Numbered from the stretch's first letter, positions 16,261 to 25,294 are shown. The stretch: DNA of 64,000 nucleotides from Mycolicibacterium aurum (GCA_900078775.1 LT549889.1:2728001-2792000); one strand, 5' to 3'. A program made the numbers and translations. Notes: generated by a model not told the origin, from the letters alone.

Positions 16261-17795
16261 CCCCGGGGCGCGACGGCCGCGTCGATCAGATGCGGGCCGG
16301 GCTCGGCCAGCGCCGCGGCGAACTGTTCGGCCAGCTCCTCGGCCGTCGTCGCGCGGGTGGCCGGTACACCGAAACCCGCTGCGATGGAGACGAAGTCGAT
16401 GTCCGGGCGGCCCAGGTCCAGCAGCGAGCGGGACCCGTCACCGGGGGTGGCACCGACCCGGGCCAGTTCCATCTGCAGGATGGCGTAGGCATGGTTGTTC
16501 AGGATGACCACGGTGATGTCGAGTCGCTCGCGGGCCATCGTCCACAGCGCCGAAATCGTGTACAGCGCACTGCCGTCGGCCTGCAGCGCGATGACCGGGC
16601 GGTCCGGTGCGGCGATCGCGGCGCCGACGGCCACCGGCAGACCCTGCCCGATGGCGCCGCCGGTCAGGGTCAGCACATCGTGCGGCGGTGACGCGGCCGT
16701 CGCCGCGGGCAACAGCACCCCGCTGGTGTTCGCCTCGTCGGAGATGATCGCCCGCTCCGGCAGCAGCGCCCCGATCACCTCGGCCCAATTCACCACGGTC
16801 AGTGGGCCTTTCGGCAGCACCGGGGGCGCCCCCGCGGGCATCGGCAGGTCCGGCGCGCCCAGCCGCTCGGCGAGTGCGGGCAGGTCCGCGGGGTCCAGGG
16901 TGTGCACCTGCGCGCCGGTGGGCACCAGCCCGCTGGCCCGGCCCGGGTAGGCGAAGAAAGCGACCGGCGCACGGGTGCCGACCAGGATCATCTGGGTGGA
17001 CCCGGCCAACTGCTGCTCGGCCTGTTCGGCGAAGTAGCCCAGCCGCTCGATGGCCGGGATGCCGCGGCCCCGGGCGAGTCTGGCCGGGAACGTCTCCACC
17101 AGCGCCCGGGCCCCGGTGGCCGCCGCGATCCGCGCGGCGGCGGTCAGCCCGGCCGCGGTGCTGGCCGCCCCGCCGAGCAGCAGCACGGTGTGCGACCCGT
17201 AGGCACCGAGCAGGTCGGCGGCCGCCGGCGCCCCGATGCCACCGGCCCCGGTGTCCGGCGCGTCCTGATCGAGGGGTGGTCCACCCGCTTCGGCCGGCCC
17301 CCACGAGTAGTCGGCGGGCAGGATCACCGTCGCCACCCGTCCCGGCGGCCCGACCGCGCCGGCGATCGCCCCGTCCACCGCCGCCGTCAGCGCAGCCGCC
17401 GAATGCGGCCGGTACACAAGCCCTTCCGGCCAGGTGGCCAGCGCCTCGATATCGGATTCCAGTGGTGCGTCGAATTCGGCGTGGTAGGTGGCGTGGTCGC
17501 CGACCACGTTCACCACCGGGGTGTGCGCACGGCGGGCGTTGTGCAGGTTCGCCAGCCCGTTGGCCAGCCCGGGCCCCAGGTGCAGCAGGGTCGCGGCGGG
17601 CCGGCCGGCGATGCGGGCGAATCCGTCGGCGGCCCCGGTCGCGACGCCTTCGAACGGGCACAGCACCGCCCGCATCCGCGGGTGCGTGTCCAGTGCGGCC
17701 ACGAAGTGCATCTCGGAGGTACCCGGATTGGCGAAGCACACGTCGATGCCACCGGCGAGCAGCCGCTGCAGCACGGTGTCGGCGCCGGTACTCAT
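16257..17795 (-). CDS. Thiamine-diphosphate enzyme of the acetolactate synthase / benzoylformate decarboxylase family, 512 aa
   Basis: The N-terminal domain carries the catalytic Glu49 in CPFEGVATGAADG. The C-terminal domain has the ThDP/Mg signature beginning ADGSALY and ending with ILNNHAY. The protein is shorter than true acetolactate synthase (about 550-600) and no small subunit is nearby, which favours a 2-oxoacid decarboxylase or C-C lyase of the benzoylformate-decarboxylase type. It begins 1 bp after the stop of the dehydrogenase-like gene upstream, so the two are an operon. Confidence 0.82.
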   Translation of the reverse strand: MSTGADTVLQRLLAGGIDVCFANPGTSEMHFVAALDTHPRMRAVLCPFEGVATGAADGFARIAGRPAATLLHLGPGLANGLANLHNARRAHTPVVNVVGDHATYHAEFDAPLESDIEALATWPEGLVYRPHSAAALTAAVDGAIAGAVGPPGRVATVILPADYSWGPAEAGGPPLDQDAPDTGAGGIGAPAAADLLGAYGSHTVLLLGGAASTAAGLTAAARIAAATGARALVETFPARLARGRGIPAIERLGYFAEQAEQQLAGSTQMILVGTRAPVAFFAYPGRASGLVPTGAQVHTLDPADLPALAERLGAPDLPMPAGAPPVLPKGPLTVVNWAEVIGALLPERAIISDEANTSGVLLPAATAASPPHDVLTLTGGAIGQGLPVAVGAAIAAPDRPVIALQADGSALYTISALWTMARERLDITVVILNNHAYAILQMELARVGATPGDGSRSLLDLGRPDIDFVSIAAGFGVPATRATTAEELAEQFAAALAEPGPHLIDAAVAPRG

Positions 17796-17796
17796 A

Positions 17797-18870
17797 TCAG
17801 CGGATGGTCCCGGCGCCGGGGATCAACGGCAGATCCAGGGCGGTCACCCAGCCCGGTGGCAGATCGTTGACCGCCGGCACCGCGTTCAGCGCCCGCAGCC
17901 CGGTGGCCAGGCAGCCCGCGGCGGCCGCGTCCCGCCCGGATCCGTCGGTGAACCGGAACGCGGTCTCCTGCGAGATGCTGGGGGTGCCCTCGATGTCGAC
18001 GCGGTAGACGTCGTCAGCGTTGCCGGTCGGCCAGTCCGGGGCGGCGTCGGCGCCGATCCGGTTGACGTGCTCGAGCTGGATGCGGGTCTGGCCGTTGAAT
18101 CTTCCGTTGATGGTGAACCGGACCGCGGCGACATTGCCCGCGGCGATGACGCCCTTGGCGGACTGCCGGTCGGTCGGGGTCACCCATTTGTCCCAGCTGG
18201 TGGTGATCTCGTCGAGGGTGATGCCCGCCGCGTGCGCGATCATGGGAACCGTTGCGCCCCAGGCCATGATGAGGATCTCCGGGCTCTCCAGCAGCGGCCG
18301 GTACCCGGGCGGGCGGCCGATGCCCATCTCGAACTCGTAATCGCCGGTGTAGTTGGTGTAGTCCAGCAGCTCCGACGCCCGCACCGTCCTCACCTCCGAG
18401 CACAGCCCCATCAGGGTGAGCGGGAACAGGTCGTTGGCGAAGCCGGGATCGATCCCGGTGGTGAAGCAGGACGCCGCGCCGGCCTCGCACGCCTCGGTGA
18501 CCGGCTGGATCCAGTTCGGCGGGTTGAGGTGCATGGCCGGCCACACCCACGGGGTCATCGCCGTCGAGCAGACGTCGATGCCGGCCCGCAGGAACCGGGT
18601 GATGACGTCGATGTTGGCGTCGGCGTGCGCGGCGGTCGGCCCGTAGTGCACCAGCGCGTCGGGTTTCAGCGCGATCAGCGCGTCGACGTCGTCGGTGGCC
18701 GCCAGCCCGAGTGCGCTGCCCAGTCCGCAGATCTCGCCGACATCGCGGCCGATCTTGGCCGGGTTGCTGACGCCCACCCCGACCAGCTCGAACAGCGGGT
18801 GGTCGACGATCTCGGCGATCACCATCGACCCGACGAATCCGGTCCCCCAGACCACCACGCGCTTGGTCAT
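17797..18870 (-). CDS. Dihydrodipicolinate reductase-like NAD(P)H-dependent protein, 357 aa
   Basis: An N-terminal Rossmann motif (VVVWGTGFVGSMV) followed by HPLFELVGVGVSNPAKIGRDVG, as in the dihydrodipicolinate reductase/2,4-diaminopentanoate dehydrogenase-like group. The ATG at 18868-18870 is chosen: GGAAGG lies 6 nt upstream, whereas the alternative GTG at 18876 would touch the ribosome-binding site. It is first in an operon with the TPP enzyme (1-bp gap). A paralogue of similar length lies at 36641-37720. The reaction is unknown; an amine or imine reduction is plausible. Confidence 0.75.
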   Translation of the reverse strand: MTKRVVVWGTGFVGSMVIAEIVDHPLFELVGVGVSNPAKIGRDVGEICGLGSALGLAATDDVDALIALKPDALVHYGPTAAHADANIDVITRFLRAGIDVCSTAMTPWVWPAMHLNPPNWIQPVTEACEAGAASCFTTGIDPGFANDLFPLTLMGLCSEVRTVRASELLDYTNYTGDYEFEMGIGRPPGYRPLLESPEILIMAWGATVPMIAHAAGITLDEITTSWDKWVTPTDRQSAKGVIAAGNVAAVRFTINGRFNGQTRIQLEHVNRIGADAAPDWPTGNADDVYRVDIEGTPSISQETAFRFTDGSGRDAAAAGCLATGLRALNAVPAVNDLPPGWVTALDLPLIPGAGTIR

Positions 18871-18899
18871 CGCCACCCTTCCGGTGTCAGTCGCAGCGG

Positions 18900-19433
18900 C
18901 TACGAGCAGCGGCGCAGTCCGCCGGGCTCACAGATCAGCGGGTATTCCTTGACCGGGATCGGCAGCGGCTCACGGAAGGTGAGCACGAAGTGATGGGTGT
19001 CGATGGTGGCCGGCAGGCCGCACACCTGACCGTGCGAGATGCTGCGGGTGCCGCTCATGGTGTCGGTGTTGAACTCGATCATTTCCAGGACGGCCTGCTC
19101 GCTGCCGTCCGCGCACTTCAACCCGTCCTTGACGTTGCGGGAGAACGCCCACTGGCCGTTGGTCAGTTTCGCGTCACCGCCGACCACCCAGGAGGCGGGG
19201 GTGCCGGCCACGTGCAGGGTGCAGGCGACCGGGTCACGGATCTCGACGCGCAGGTCGCCGACCACCGGCACGCAGATCGGGAAGATCGTCCAGGTCCCGA
19301 CGGACGGCACCCCGTCCTGGCGATAGTCGTAGACCCCTTCGAGGACCTGCTGCTGCGCCTGGGCCGGGCCGGCAAAGCCGATCATGGCGGCGACGAGCAG
19401 GACGGCACTGAACAAGCCGCGAAAGATGTTCAC
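18900..19433 (-). CDS. Secreted protein of unknown function, 177 aa
   Basis: A Sec signal peptide of about 26 residues ends in AQA (FAGPAQAQQQ). The mature part of about 150 residues has at least six cysteines and a repeated type of sentence seen in mycobacterial secreted proteins (GVYDYRQDGVPSVGTWTIFP). No catalytic motif is visible. The GTG at 19431-19433 is chosen because it places the signal peptide at the N-terminus; a longer frame adds ten uncharged residues. It is divergent from the SDR at 19497. Confidence 0.75.
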   Translation of the reverse strand: MNIFRGLFSAVLLVAAMIGFAGPAQAQQQVLEGVYDYRQDGVPSVGTWTIFPICVPVVGDLRVEIRDPVACTLHVAGTPASWVVGGDAKLTNGQWAFSRNVKDGLKCADGSEQAVLEMIEFNTDTMSGTRSISHGQVCGLPATIDTHHFVLTFREPLPIPVKEYPLICEPGGLRRCS

Positions 19434-19496
19434 CCCCGCAGTATCGCAGGGCCCTTCCTGCACGTCCGCACTTTGTCCCGTGAGAGAGTCCCCGGC

Positions 19497-20237
19497 ATGA
19501 CCTCATTGGACGGAAAAGTGGCGTTGGTGACCGGTGTCTCTGCGGGTTTGGGCGCGGCGACGGCCAAATTGTTCGCCGAGCGTGGCGCGACGGTGTACGG
19601 CGTGGCGCGCGATACCGAGCGGATGACCGAGGTGTTCGCCGACGTGCCCGGCGGCCGGTTCGGCTCCTACGACATCAGCACCGCCGACGCCTGCAAACAG
19701 GCCGTCGAGGACTGTGTGGCGGCGTTCGGGCGCATCGACGTGCTCGCCAACGTGGCCGGGTTCCACCGGATGCGGCGCACCGAGTCGGTCTCCGACGCGG
19801 ACTGGGAATTCGATCTGGCGGTGAATCTCAACGGTCCGTTCTACCTGAGCCGGGCCGCGCTGCCGCATCTGCTGGCCGCCGGCGGCAACATCGTCAACGT
19901 GTCCTCGGTGGCCGGCGTCGAGGGCGAGGTGTACTCGGCGGGCTACTGCGCGGCCAAGCACGGGGTGATCGGGTTGACCCGGGCGATGGCGGTCGAGTTC
20001 ACCAAGGAACGGTTGCGGGTGAACGCGGTGTGTCCCGGCGGCATGCTGACCGCACAGGTCACCGAGTTCGCCGCGCCCGAGAACGCGGACTGGGATCTGA
20101 TCATGCGGATCGCCGCACCGCGCGGGATGATGGATCCCGTCGATGTCGCCAAGACCATCGCCTTCCTGGCCAGTGACGACGCGGCGGCGATCCACGGCGC
20201 GGTGTACCGCGTCGACAACGGGAAGGGCGCCGACTGA
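19497..20237 (+). CDS. Short-chain dehydrogenase/reductase, 246 aa
   Basis: Classical SDR with the cofactor motif TGVSAGLG near residue 12, an NVAG motif in place of NNAG, a catalytic serine in VNVSSVAG, and YCAAK as the active-site YxxxK. The C-terminus ends in VDNGKGAD. Its stop codon overlaps the ATG of the next gene (ATGA at 20234-20237 region), so the hexad-repeat protein is translationally coupled to it. The substrate is unknown. Confidence 0.87.
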   Translation: MTSLDGKVALVTGVSAGLGAATAKLFAERGATVYGVARDTERMTEVFADVPGGRFGSYDISTADACKQAVEDCVAAFGRIDVLANVAGFHRMRRTESVSDADWEFDLAVNLNGPFYLSRAALPHLLAAGGNIVNVSSVAGVEGEVYSAGYCAAKHGVIGLTRAMAVEFTKERLRVNAVCPGGMLTAQVTEFAAPENADWDLIMRIAAPRGMMDPVDVAKTIAFLASDDAAAIHGAVYRVDNGKGAD

Positions 20238-20662
20238 TGAGCGAGGGCACCGCTACCGAAACCGCTTCCGGCCCAACCTCCGTCGCAACCGTGGGCAGCG
20301 CCGCCGTGGAGGGCTCGCTGGCCACCGTCGGCAGCGCCGCGGTGGTCGGCTCGATCGGAACGGTCGGCAGCGCCGCGGTGGCCGGATCCATCGCCACCGT
20401 GCAGAGCGCCGGGGTTGCCGGGTCGGTCGGGGTCGGCGGCAGCGCCGGGGTGGCCGGCGGCTTCGCGGTGCTGGGCAGCGCGTTCACGGTGCTGTGCGCG
20501 GCACTGGTCGGCTGTGTGGCCTGCCTGGCGTGCGTGGCCTGCGCCAAGTGCCGCGGCTGCGTCGGGTGCGTGGGCTGCACCGACTGCGTCGGTTGCGTCG
20601 GCTGCGTCGACTGCTCGGGCCTGCGCGGCGCGGTGGGACTGCGCGGCGTGCACGCCGCATGA
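20237..20662 (+). CDS. Hexad-repeat, Ser-to-Cys ladder protein (predicted beta-solenoid), 141 aa
   Basis: I do not recognise a named family. After a 14-residue polar N-terminus the protein keeps one unbroken six-residue register from residue 15 to 138. In the first half one phase (residues 15, 21, 27 ... 69, 81) is almost always Ser, preceded by Gly, and the other phase (18, 24, 30 ... 84) is Thr or Val. From residue 87 the Ser column becomes Cys (87, 93, 99, 105, 111, 117, 123) and the other phase also becomes Cys (96, 102, 108, 114, 120, 126), so 12 cysteines run every third residue between 93 and 126. The last two hexads have Leu instead. This fits a parallel beta-helix with a stacked Cys ladder that could bind metal or form disulfides; this is inference. 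No signal peptide. It is translationally coupled to the SDR. Confidence 0.8.
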   Translation: MSEGTATETASGPTSVATVGSAAVEGSLATVGSAAVVGSIGTVGSAAVAGSIATVQSAGVAGSVGVGGSAGVAGGFAVLGSAFTVLCAALVGCVACLACVACAKCRGCVGCVGCTDCVGCVGCVDCSGLRGAVGLRGVHAA

Positions 20663-20681
20663 GGCCAAGCGGCGCACGCGC

Positions 20682-22469
20682 CTAGATCTGCCGGCGCCGC
20701 CCCAACAGCCCGGCCGCCCCGACCGCTCCGAGGCTGAGCACCGCGCAGGCGATGCCCGCGGTGATCAGGTAGGTCTGGGTGCGGTCCTTCGACGGCGCCT
20801 CCTCCGAGGCCAGCCGCAGCCGGTAGTCACCGGGCAGCGGGGCCTCCCGCGGGGTGTCCAGACCCGGGTACTGCTGGGTCCGGTGCACCTCGAATTGCCG
20901 TTCCCCGCCGGCGTTCTGCTTCCACACGCCCCACACCGGGGTGACCCCGTCGAGCAGCACCCGGCGCTCGCCGTAGCGGGCGTCGTCGCCGACGTCGACG
21001 ATGCGCTGCACCCGGAACGGCTCGTACACCGCATCCGAGTACCGCACCTGCACGGGCACATCGTCGTAACGCCACAGCGGCGGCGGGGGCGGTGGTGCGA
21101 AGTTCCCGATGTTCGCGATGTTCGGGATGAAGCCGCCACCGAAGAAGCTGCCCACCGCCACGCCGACCGCGGTGCTGACGACGGTGTTGACGGTGTTGAG
21201 CACGACGGCGGTGAAACTGTAGGCCGCGAGGTCTGCGACGTACATGACCATCCGCTGCAACGGCGGGATCGTGACGACCCGCGGCCGGTTCTCGTACTCG
21301 TAGACGATGCGCACCGGGTCCCGGTACGGGTTGACGATCATCGGCCGGTAGAACTCGTCGTACTGCACCCAGTCCGGGCTCCACTGCCGCACCCGGCGGT
21401 CCCAGTCCCGCTGCTCGGCACGCAGTTCGCGCTGATCCTCCCGCAGTTGCCGTTGGTCCTCACGCAACTGACGCTGGTCCTCGCGCAGCTCGCGGCGCTC
21501 CTCGCGCAGCCGATCCTCCTCCTTGGAGAGTCCGATCAACGACGACAGCTGGGCGAGTTCCTCGACCTTGGCCGGCTCCGGATTCACCTCGACCGGCCTG
21601 CTGTTGCCGGCCAGCACCACGTCCTCGACCGGGGCGTCGAGGACCTGGGGCTTGAGCGTCTCGATGACGCGGGCGACCGGTTCGACCTCGGTGGCCTCGG
21701 CGCTCTCCGGGGCGTCGTCGGTCTCGCTCTCGGGAGCCTTGCTCTCCTCGCTCTCGGGTGCCTTGGTCCCGGAAGCCTCGGTCCCGGAAGCCTTGGTCCC
21801 GGAAGTCTCAGTCTCGGAAGCCTTGCCCTCCGGCCCCTCGGACTGCGCGGGATCCTCGGCACGCGACGGCTCGGTCGTCTCCTCGCCGGCGGCCTCGGCC
21901 TCGGTGGTCCGTGCCGTCGTGGTCCGCGTCGTGGTCCGCGTGGTGGTGGTCTGGCGTTCGACGGGCTGGGGCTCCTCGGCGGTGCTGGGCGCGGCCGACG
22001 TCTCGGCGGGCGGCTCGACCGCCGGTGCCGTGGGTGAGTTGGTCACCCTGGTGCTGGGCCGCTGGGTGGTGGGTGCGGGCGCCTCGACCTGCGGCGCGGG
22101 CTCCGGTGCCGGCGCCGGCTCGGGCTCGGGTTCAGGCTTGGGCGCCGGGGCCTGGGTCTGCACCGGGGCCGGCTCGGGAGCCGGAGCCTGGGTCTGCGGC
22201 GGGGCCGCGGGAACTTCCGCGGCGGGCTTGGGTGCCTCGTCCCGGCCGCCCTCATCCTGTCCACTCCGGCCCTGCCGGCCACCGGACTCGGAACCACGTG
22301 ACGGGGCGGACTCCTGCGGGGGTGCCTGCACCGTCGTCGTCTCCACGGCACCGGGCTCGGCCACCGCCGGTGTCACCCCAGCCGTCAGGGCGGTCAACGA
22401 GATCACCACACCGGAGGCCACCCCGGCCAGCATCGATCGCCTCAGAAATTCCTCACGCGCTGCACCCAT
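20682..22469 (-). CDS. Large secreted/surface protein with Pro-Glu-Thr-rich linker and heptad repeats, 595 aa
   Basis: An N-terminal hydrophobic signal (residues of about 12-37) ends at AVA-EP. Residues of about 40-250 are low-complexity: PAPEPAP and PEPEPEP runs, TTTRTTT runs, and near-repeats of ASGTK/ASGTE and APESE. Residues of about 315-370 form a coiled coil with tandem REDQRQL heptads. A 200-residue domain follows, with a hydrophobic region and a PPPPPP run, and the protein ends in a membrane helix plus RRRQI. That end resembles a sortase anchor tail but no LPxTG precedes it. The ATG at 22467-22469 is chosen (GAGGAG about 10 nt upstream). Function unknown; a cell-envelope structural role is likely. 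Confidence 0.72.
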   Translation of the reverse strand: MGAAREEFLRRSMLAGVASGVVISLTALTAGVTPAVAEPGAVETTTVQAPPQESAPSRGSESGGRQGRSGQDEGGRDEAPKPAAEVPAAPPQTQAPAPEPAPVQTQAPAPKPEPEPEPAPAPEPAPQVEAPAPTTQRPSTRVTNSPTAPAVEPPAETSAAPSTAEEPQPVERQTTTTRTTTRTTTARTTEAEAAGEETTEPSRAEDPAQSEGPEGKASETETSGTKASGTEASGTKAPESEESKAPESETDDAPESAEATEVEPVARVIETLKPQVLDAPVEDVVLAGNSRPVEVNPEPAKVEELAQLSSLIGLSKEEDRLREERRELREDQRQLREDQRQLREDQRELRAEQRDWDRRVRQWSPDWVQYDEFYRPMIVNPYRDPVRIVYEYENRPRVVTIPPLQRMVMYVADLAAYSFTAVVLNTVNTVVSTAVGVAVGSFFGGGFIPNIANIGNFAPPPPPPLWRYDDVPVQVRYSDAVYEPFRVQRIVDVGDDARYGERRVLLDGVTPVWGVWKQNAGGERQFEVHRTQQYPGLDTPREAPLPGDYRLRLASEEAPSKDRTQTYLITAGIACAVLSLGAVGAAGLLGRRRQI

Positions 22470-22696
22470 CGTGCATCGACTCCTCAACTCTCAAAGAGTG
22501 CGGCGTTCTCAGCCACCACTGCCGTCGCAGTCATCTCCCCCAACACCGGCCACGTAGGCCCAGCAGCTGTCTTGCATGGTTAATCGCCGTAGGCGCCGCG
22601 GCGTTACAGCCAGATCCGGACAAGATCCCGCCATCCGGGACTGGCCCGGCGGTCGGCGGTTGTTGTGCAGATCAGCGCTACGAAAGGAGGTGCACC

Positions 22697-22876
22697 GTGA
22701 AGAACGGCACACTCGCCCACCTGTTCATCTCCACCGCGGTGGCACTGACCACCGTGACGGTCACGCTGAGTTCCGGGCCGCGCACCGGCGACGACCTCGT
22801 CGAGCAGACCGAGGACAACCACAACTCGCAGAGCGTCATCACCCTGCCGGCAAGCGGGCCGATAACCGTGTTCTGA
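22697..22876 (+). CDS. Small exported or membrane peptide, 59 aa
   Basis: A 60-codon frame starting with GTG at 22697, preceded by AAAGGAGGTG (22683-22692), an almost perfect Shine-Dalgarno, which strongly supports translation. The peptide begins MKNGTLAHLF, has a hydrophobic stretch at residues of about 8-25, a polar middle (DDLVEQTEDNHNSQ) and a short hydrophobic end (PITVF). It is divergent from the large surface protein, 36 bp before the helicase gene. No family recognised. Confidence 0.6.
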   Translation: MKNGTLAHLFISTAVALTTVTVTLSSGPRTGDDLVEQTEDNHNSQSVITLPASGPITVF

Positions 22877-22912
22877 CACCATCAGTTCCCGGATCGTCGA
22901 CGGGAGAACGGG

Positions 22913-25294
22913 ATGGGTGTGCGCGAATTCGTGCTGACCGACGAATTCCGCGACGCCATGGCCCTGCTCGCCGAGGGCCGCCACGTCTTCCTGACCGGCA
23001 AGGCCGGCACCGGTAAGTCGACGCTGATCCGCCGGTTCATGTCCCAGACCGACCGCAACGTCGTGGTGGTCGCACCGACCGGCATCGCCGCGCTGAACGT
23101 CGCGGGCTACACCATCCACCGGCTGTTCGGGTTCACCGCGACGACCGGCATCGACGACATCCGGACCGGCCGCTACTACCCCGGCCGGTTCGCCCGGACG
23201 GTGAAGGCGCTGGACACGCTGATCATCGACGAGGCCTCGATGGTGCGCGCCGATCTGTTCGACAAGGTGGCCGCCGCGCTGGAACGCTTCGGCCCCGAAC
23301 CGGGCACCCCGTTCGGCGGGGTGCAGATCGTTCTGGTGGGTGATCTGCACCAGCTTCCGCCGGTGGTCACCGAGGCCGAGGCGGCGTTCTTCTCCGACCG
23401 GTACGCCACCCCGTACTTCTTCTCGGCCGACACTTTCCGCCGGGAGGACTTCCCGACGGTCTCGCTGACCACGGTCTTCCGTCAGCTCGGCGACGACCGG
23501 ATGACGGCCATCCTCAACGAGATTCGCGAGGGCCTGCTGCTCGGGCACGCCCAGGAACAGCTCAACGCGCGCACCGACCCGGACTTCGTGCCGCCCGAGG
23601 ATGAGTTCTGGCTGACCCTGGCGCCGACGAACCGGCTGGTGACCGCGCGCAACCGCCAGCAGCTGGAGCGGCTGCCCGGCGAGGAGATCGTGCACCACGC
23701 CCGCCCGTCCGGCGATCTGAGCCTGTTCGACCCGCCCGCGGACGAAACCCTGCGGTTCAAGGTCGGCGCCCAGATCATGATGCTCACCAACGATCCGGCC
23801 GACCGCTGGGTCAACGGCACGCTCGGCAAGGTGATCGCCCCGGTCGCCCGCGACAAGACGAGCCCCGGCGCAGGCGACGAGTTCTCCGTCGTCGTCGAAT
23901 TCACCGACGGCAGCCGCGCCGAGGTCGGGCCCTTCACCTGGGAGGCCACCCAGCCCGTCGTCGACGGCAGCGGGCTGCGGCACGAGGTGTGCGGCACCTT
24001 CACCCAGCTGCCGTTCAAACTGGCCTGGGCCATCACCATCCACAAGAGCCAGGGCCAGACCCTGGACAGGCTGATCGTGGACCTCACCGGCGGCATGTTC
24101 TCCTACGGCCAGCTGTATGTGGCGCTGAGCCGGTGCACCTCGATGGCCGGGCTGGTCCTCAAACGCCCTGTGCTGCCCAAGGATCTGAAGACCGACCGGC
24201 GGATCCACCGGTTCCTGCAGGGCGGCGGGGAAACGGACGGCGGGGAGCGCCGGTTCTGTGCCCTCGGGATGTTGACCGTCGGCGAGGAGGGCCGGATGTC
24301 GCGGCCCCGCCCGGTCGAGATCGCCGTCGCCTTCGAGGACGGCACCGCGGTCAGCACCCTGGTCAACCCGCAGCGTGACCTCGCCGACGCCCGGCAGGCC
24401 TACGGGATCGGGGTCTCCGACATCCTGCTGGCACCGACGCTGGCCGAGGCCTGGGGCGTCATCGCACCGATGCTGACCGGCTGCACCCCGGTCGGCGCCG
24501 GCATCGACGAGACGCTGGGCCTGCTGGACTTCGAACTCAAACGCCTGGGCCAGGTGACCGTGATGCCGCTCGGCGTCGAGATTCCCCGCCGCGGCGTCCG
24601 GATCACCGGCCGCACCGCCCTGGAACGGGCGACCGCCACCCTGGCGGCCTTCACCGAATCCGCTGTCCCCGCCACCGGATCCACCCCGTTCGGCGATCCC
24701 CCCGAATCGCTGTCCGGGCACCTCGTCACCCGCGACCACCACACCCCGACGCCGACGGCCGCGACGCTGCCCGCCCTGTCGGCGCTGCTCGCGGTCGGAC
24801 GCCGGATCGGGGCCGCGCTGCTCGGCCTGCCCGATCCCCCCGACCAGCTGCCGGACACCCCGTGGATCGCGGCGGCCCGCCACTCGGTGGCCGACCAGCT
24901 GCGGGCCGCGGCCGGCCGGGTCCGGCTCACCCCCGCCGCACGGGACCGGCTGCGGGCGGCCGAAATACTGCTGGGCGTCCCGATCCTCGACGGCGACCTG
25001 GACACCGCCGACTCCGGCGCCGACATCGGTGCGGTGCTGGTACCCGGCGCGCGGATCTGCTTCACCGGCACCGCGCTCGACGACACCGGACGAGAGGTGC
25101 CGCGCGAGGAGATGATGCGGATCGCGGAGACGGCCGGACTGGCTCCGGTGAAAACCGTCACCAAGACCCGGTGCGAGGTGCTGGTCACCGCGGAGGCCGG
25201 CACCCAGTCCGGGAAGGCCCGCAGGGCACACGAACTGGGCAAACCGGTGTTCTCCGCCGAGGAGTTCCTGACCTGGGCGGCCCGACGCGGCTGA
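22913..25294 (+). CDS. Pif1-like helicase with exonuclease-like middle and C-terminal BRCT domain, 793 aa
   Basis: Residues 1-430 are a superfamily-1 Pif1/RecD-type helicase: Walker A GKAGTGKST at about 28-36, motif Ia APTGIAALNV, Walker B IIDEASM at about 103, GDLHQLPPV, and a C-terminal motif with TIHKSQGQT and YVALSRC. Residues of about 440-560 resemble a DnaQ-type exonuclease fold (VEIAVAFEDG, NPQRDLADARQAYGIGVSDI) but the acidic metal ligands seem to be lost. Residues of about 703-790 form a BRCT-like domain (GARICFTGTALDDTG, then TKTRCEVLVTAE). Probably a DNA or R-loop-processing motor targeted through BRCT. The order is seen directly; the role is inferred. Confidence 0.8.
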   Translation: MGVREFVLTDEFRDAMALLAEGRHVFLTGKAGTGKSTLIRRFMSQTDRNVVVVAPTGIAALNVAGYTIHRLFGFTATTGIDDIRTGRYYPGRFARTVKALDTLIIDEASMVRADLFDKVAAALERFGPEPGTPFGGVQIVLVGDLHQLPPVVTEAEAAFFSDRYATPYFFSADTFRREDFPTVSLTTVFRQLGDDRMTAILNEIREGLLLGHAQEQLNARTDPDFVPPEDEFWLTLAPTNRLVTARNRQQLERLPGEEIVHHARPSGDLSLFDPPADETLRFKVGAQIMMLTNDPADRWVNGTLGKVIAPVARDKTSPGAGDEFSVVVEFTDGSRAEVGPFTWEATQPVVDGSGLRHEVCGTFTQLPFKLAWAITIHKSQGQTLDRLIVDLTGGMFSYGQLYVALSRCTSMAGLVLKRPVLPKDLKTDRRIHRFLQGGGETDGGERRFCALGMLTVGEEGRMSRPRPVEIAVAFEDGTAVSTLVNPQRDLADARQAYGIGVSDILLAPTLAEAWGVIAPMLTGCTPVGAGIDETLGLLDFELKRLGQVTVMPLGVEIPRRGVRITGRTALERATATLAAFTESAVPATGSTPFGDPPESLSGHLVTRDHHTPTPTAATLPALSALLAVGRRIGAALLGLPDPPDQLPDTPWIAAARHSVADQLRAAAGRVRLTPAARDRLRAAEILLGVPILDGDLDTADSGADIGAVLVPGARICFTGTALDDTGREVPREEMMRIAETAGLAPVKTVTKTRCEVLVTAEAGTQSGKARRAHELGKPVFSAEEFLTWAARRG

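Noticed and set aside
21740..22200. CRISPR array-like repetition
   Set aside because: The repeats are short coding repeats (Glu/Pro/Thr-rich) of variable length with no unique spacers of constant size.
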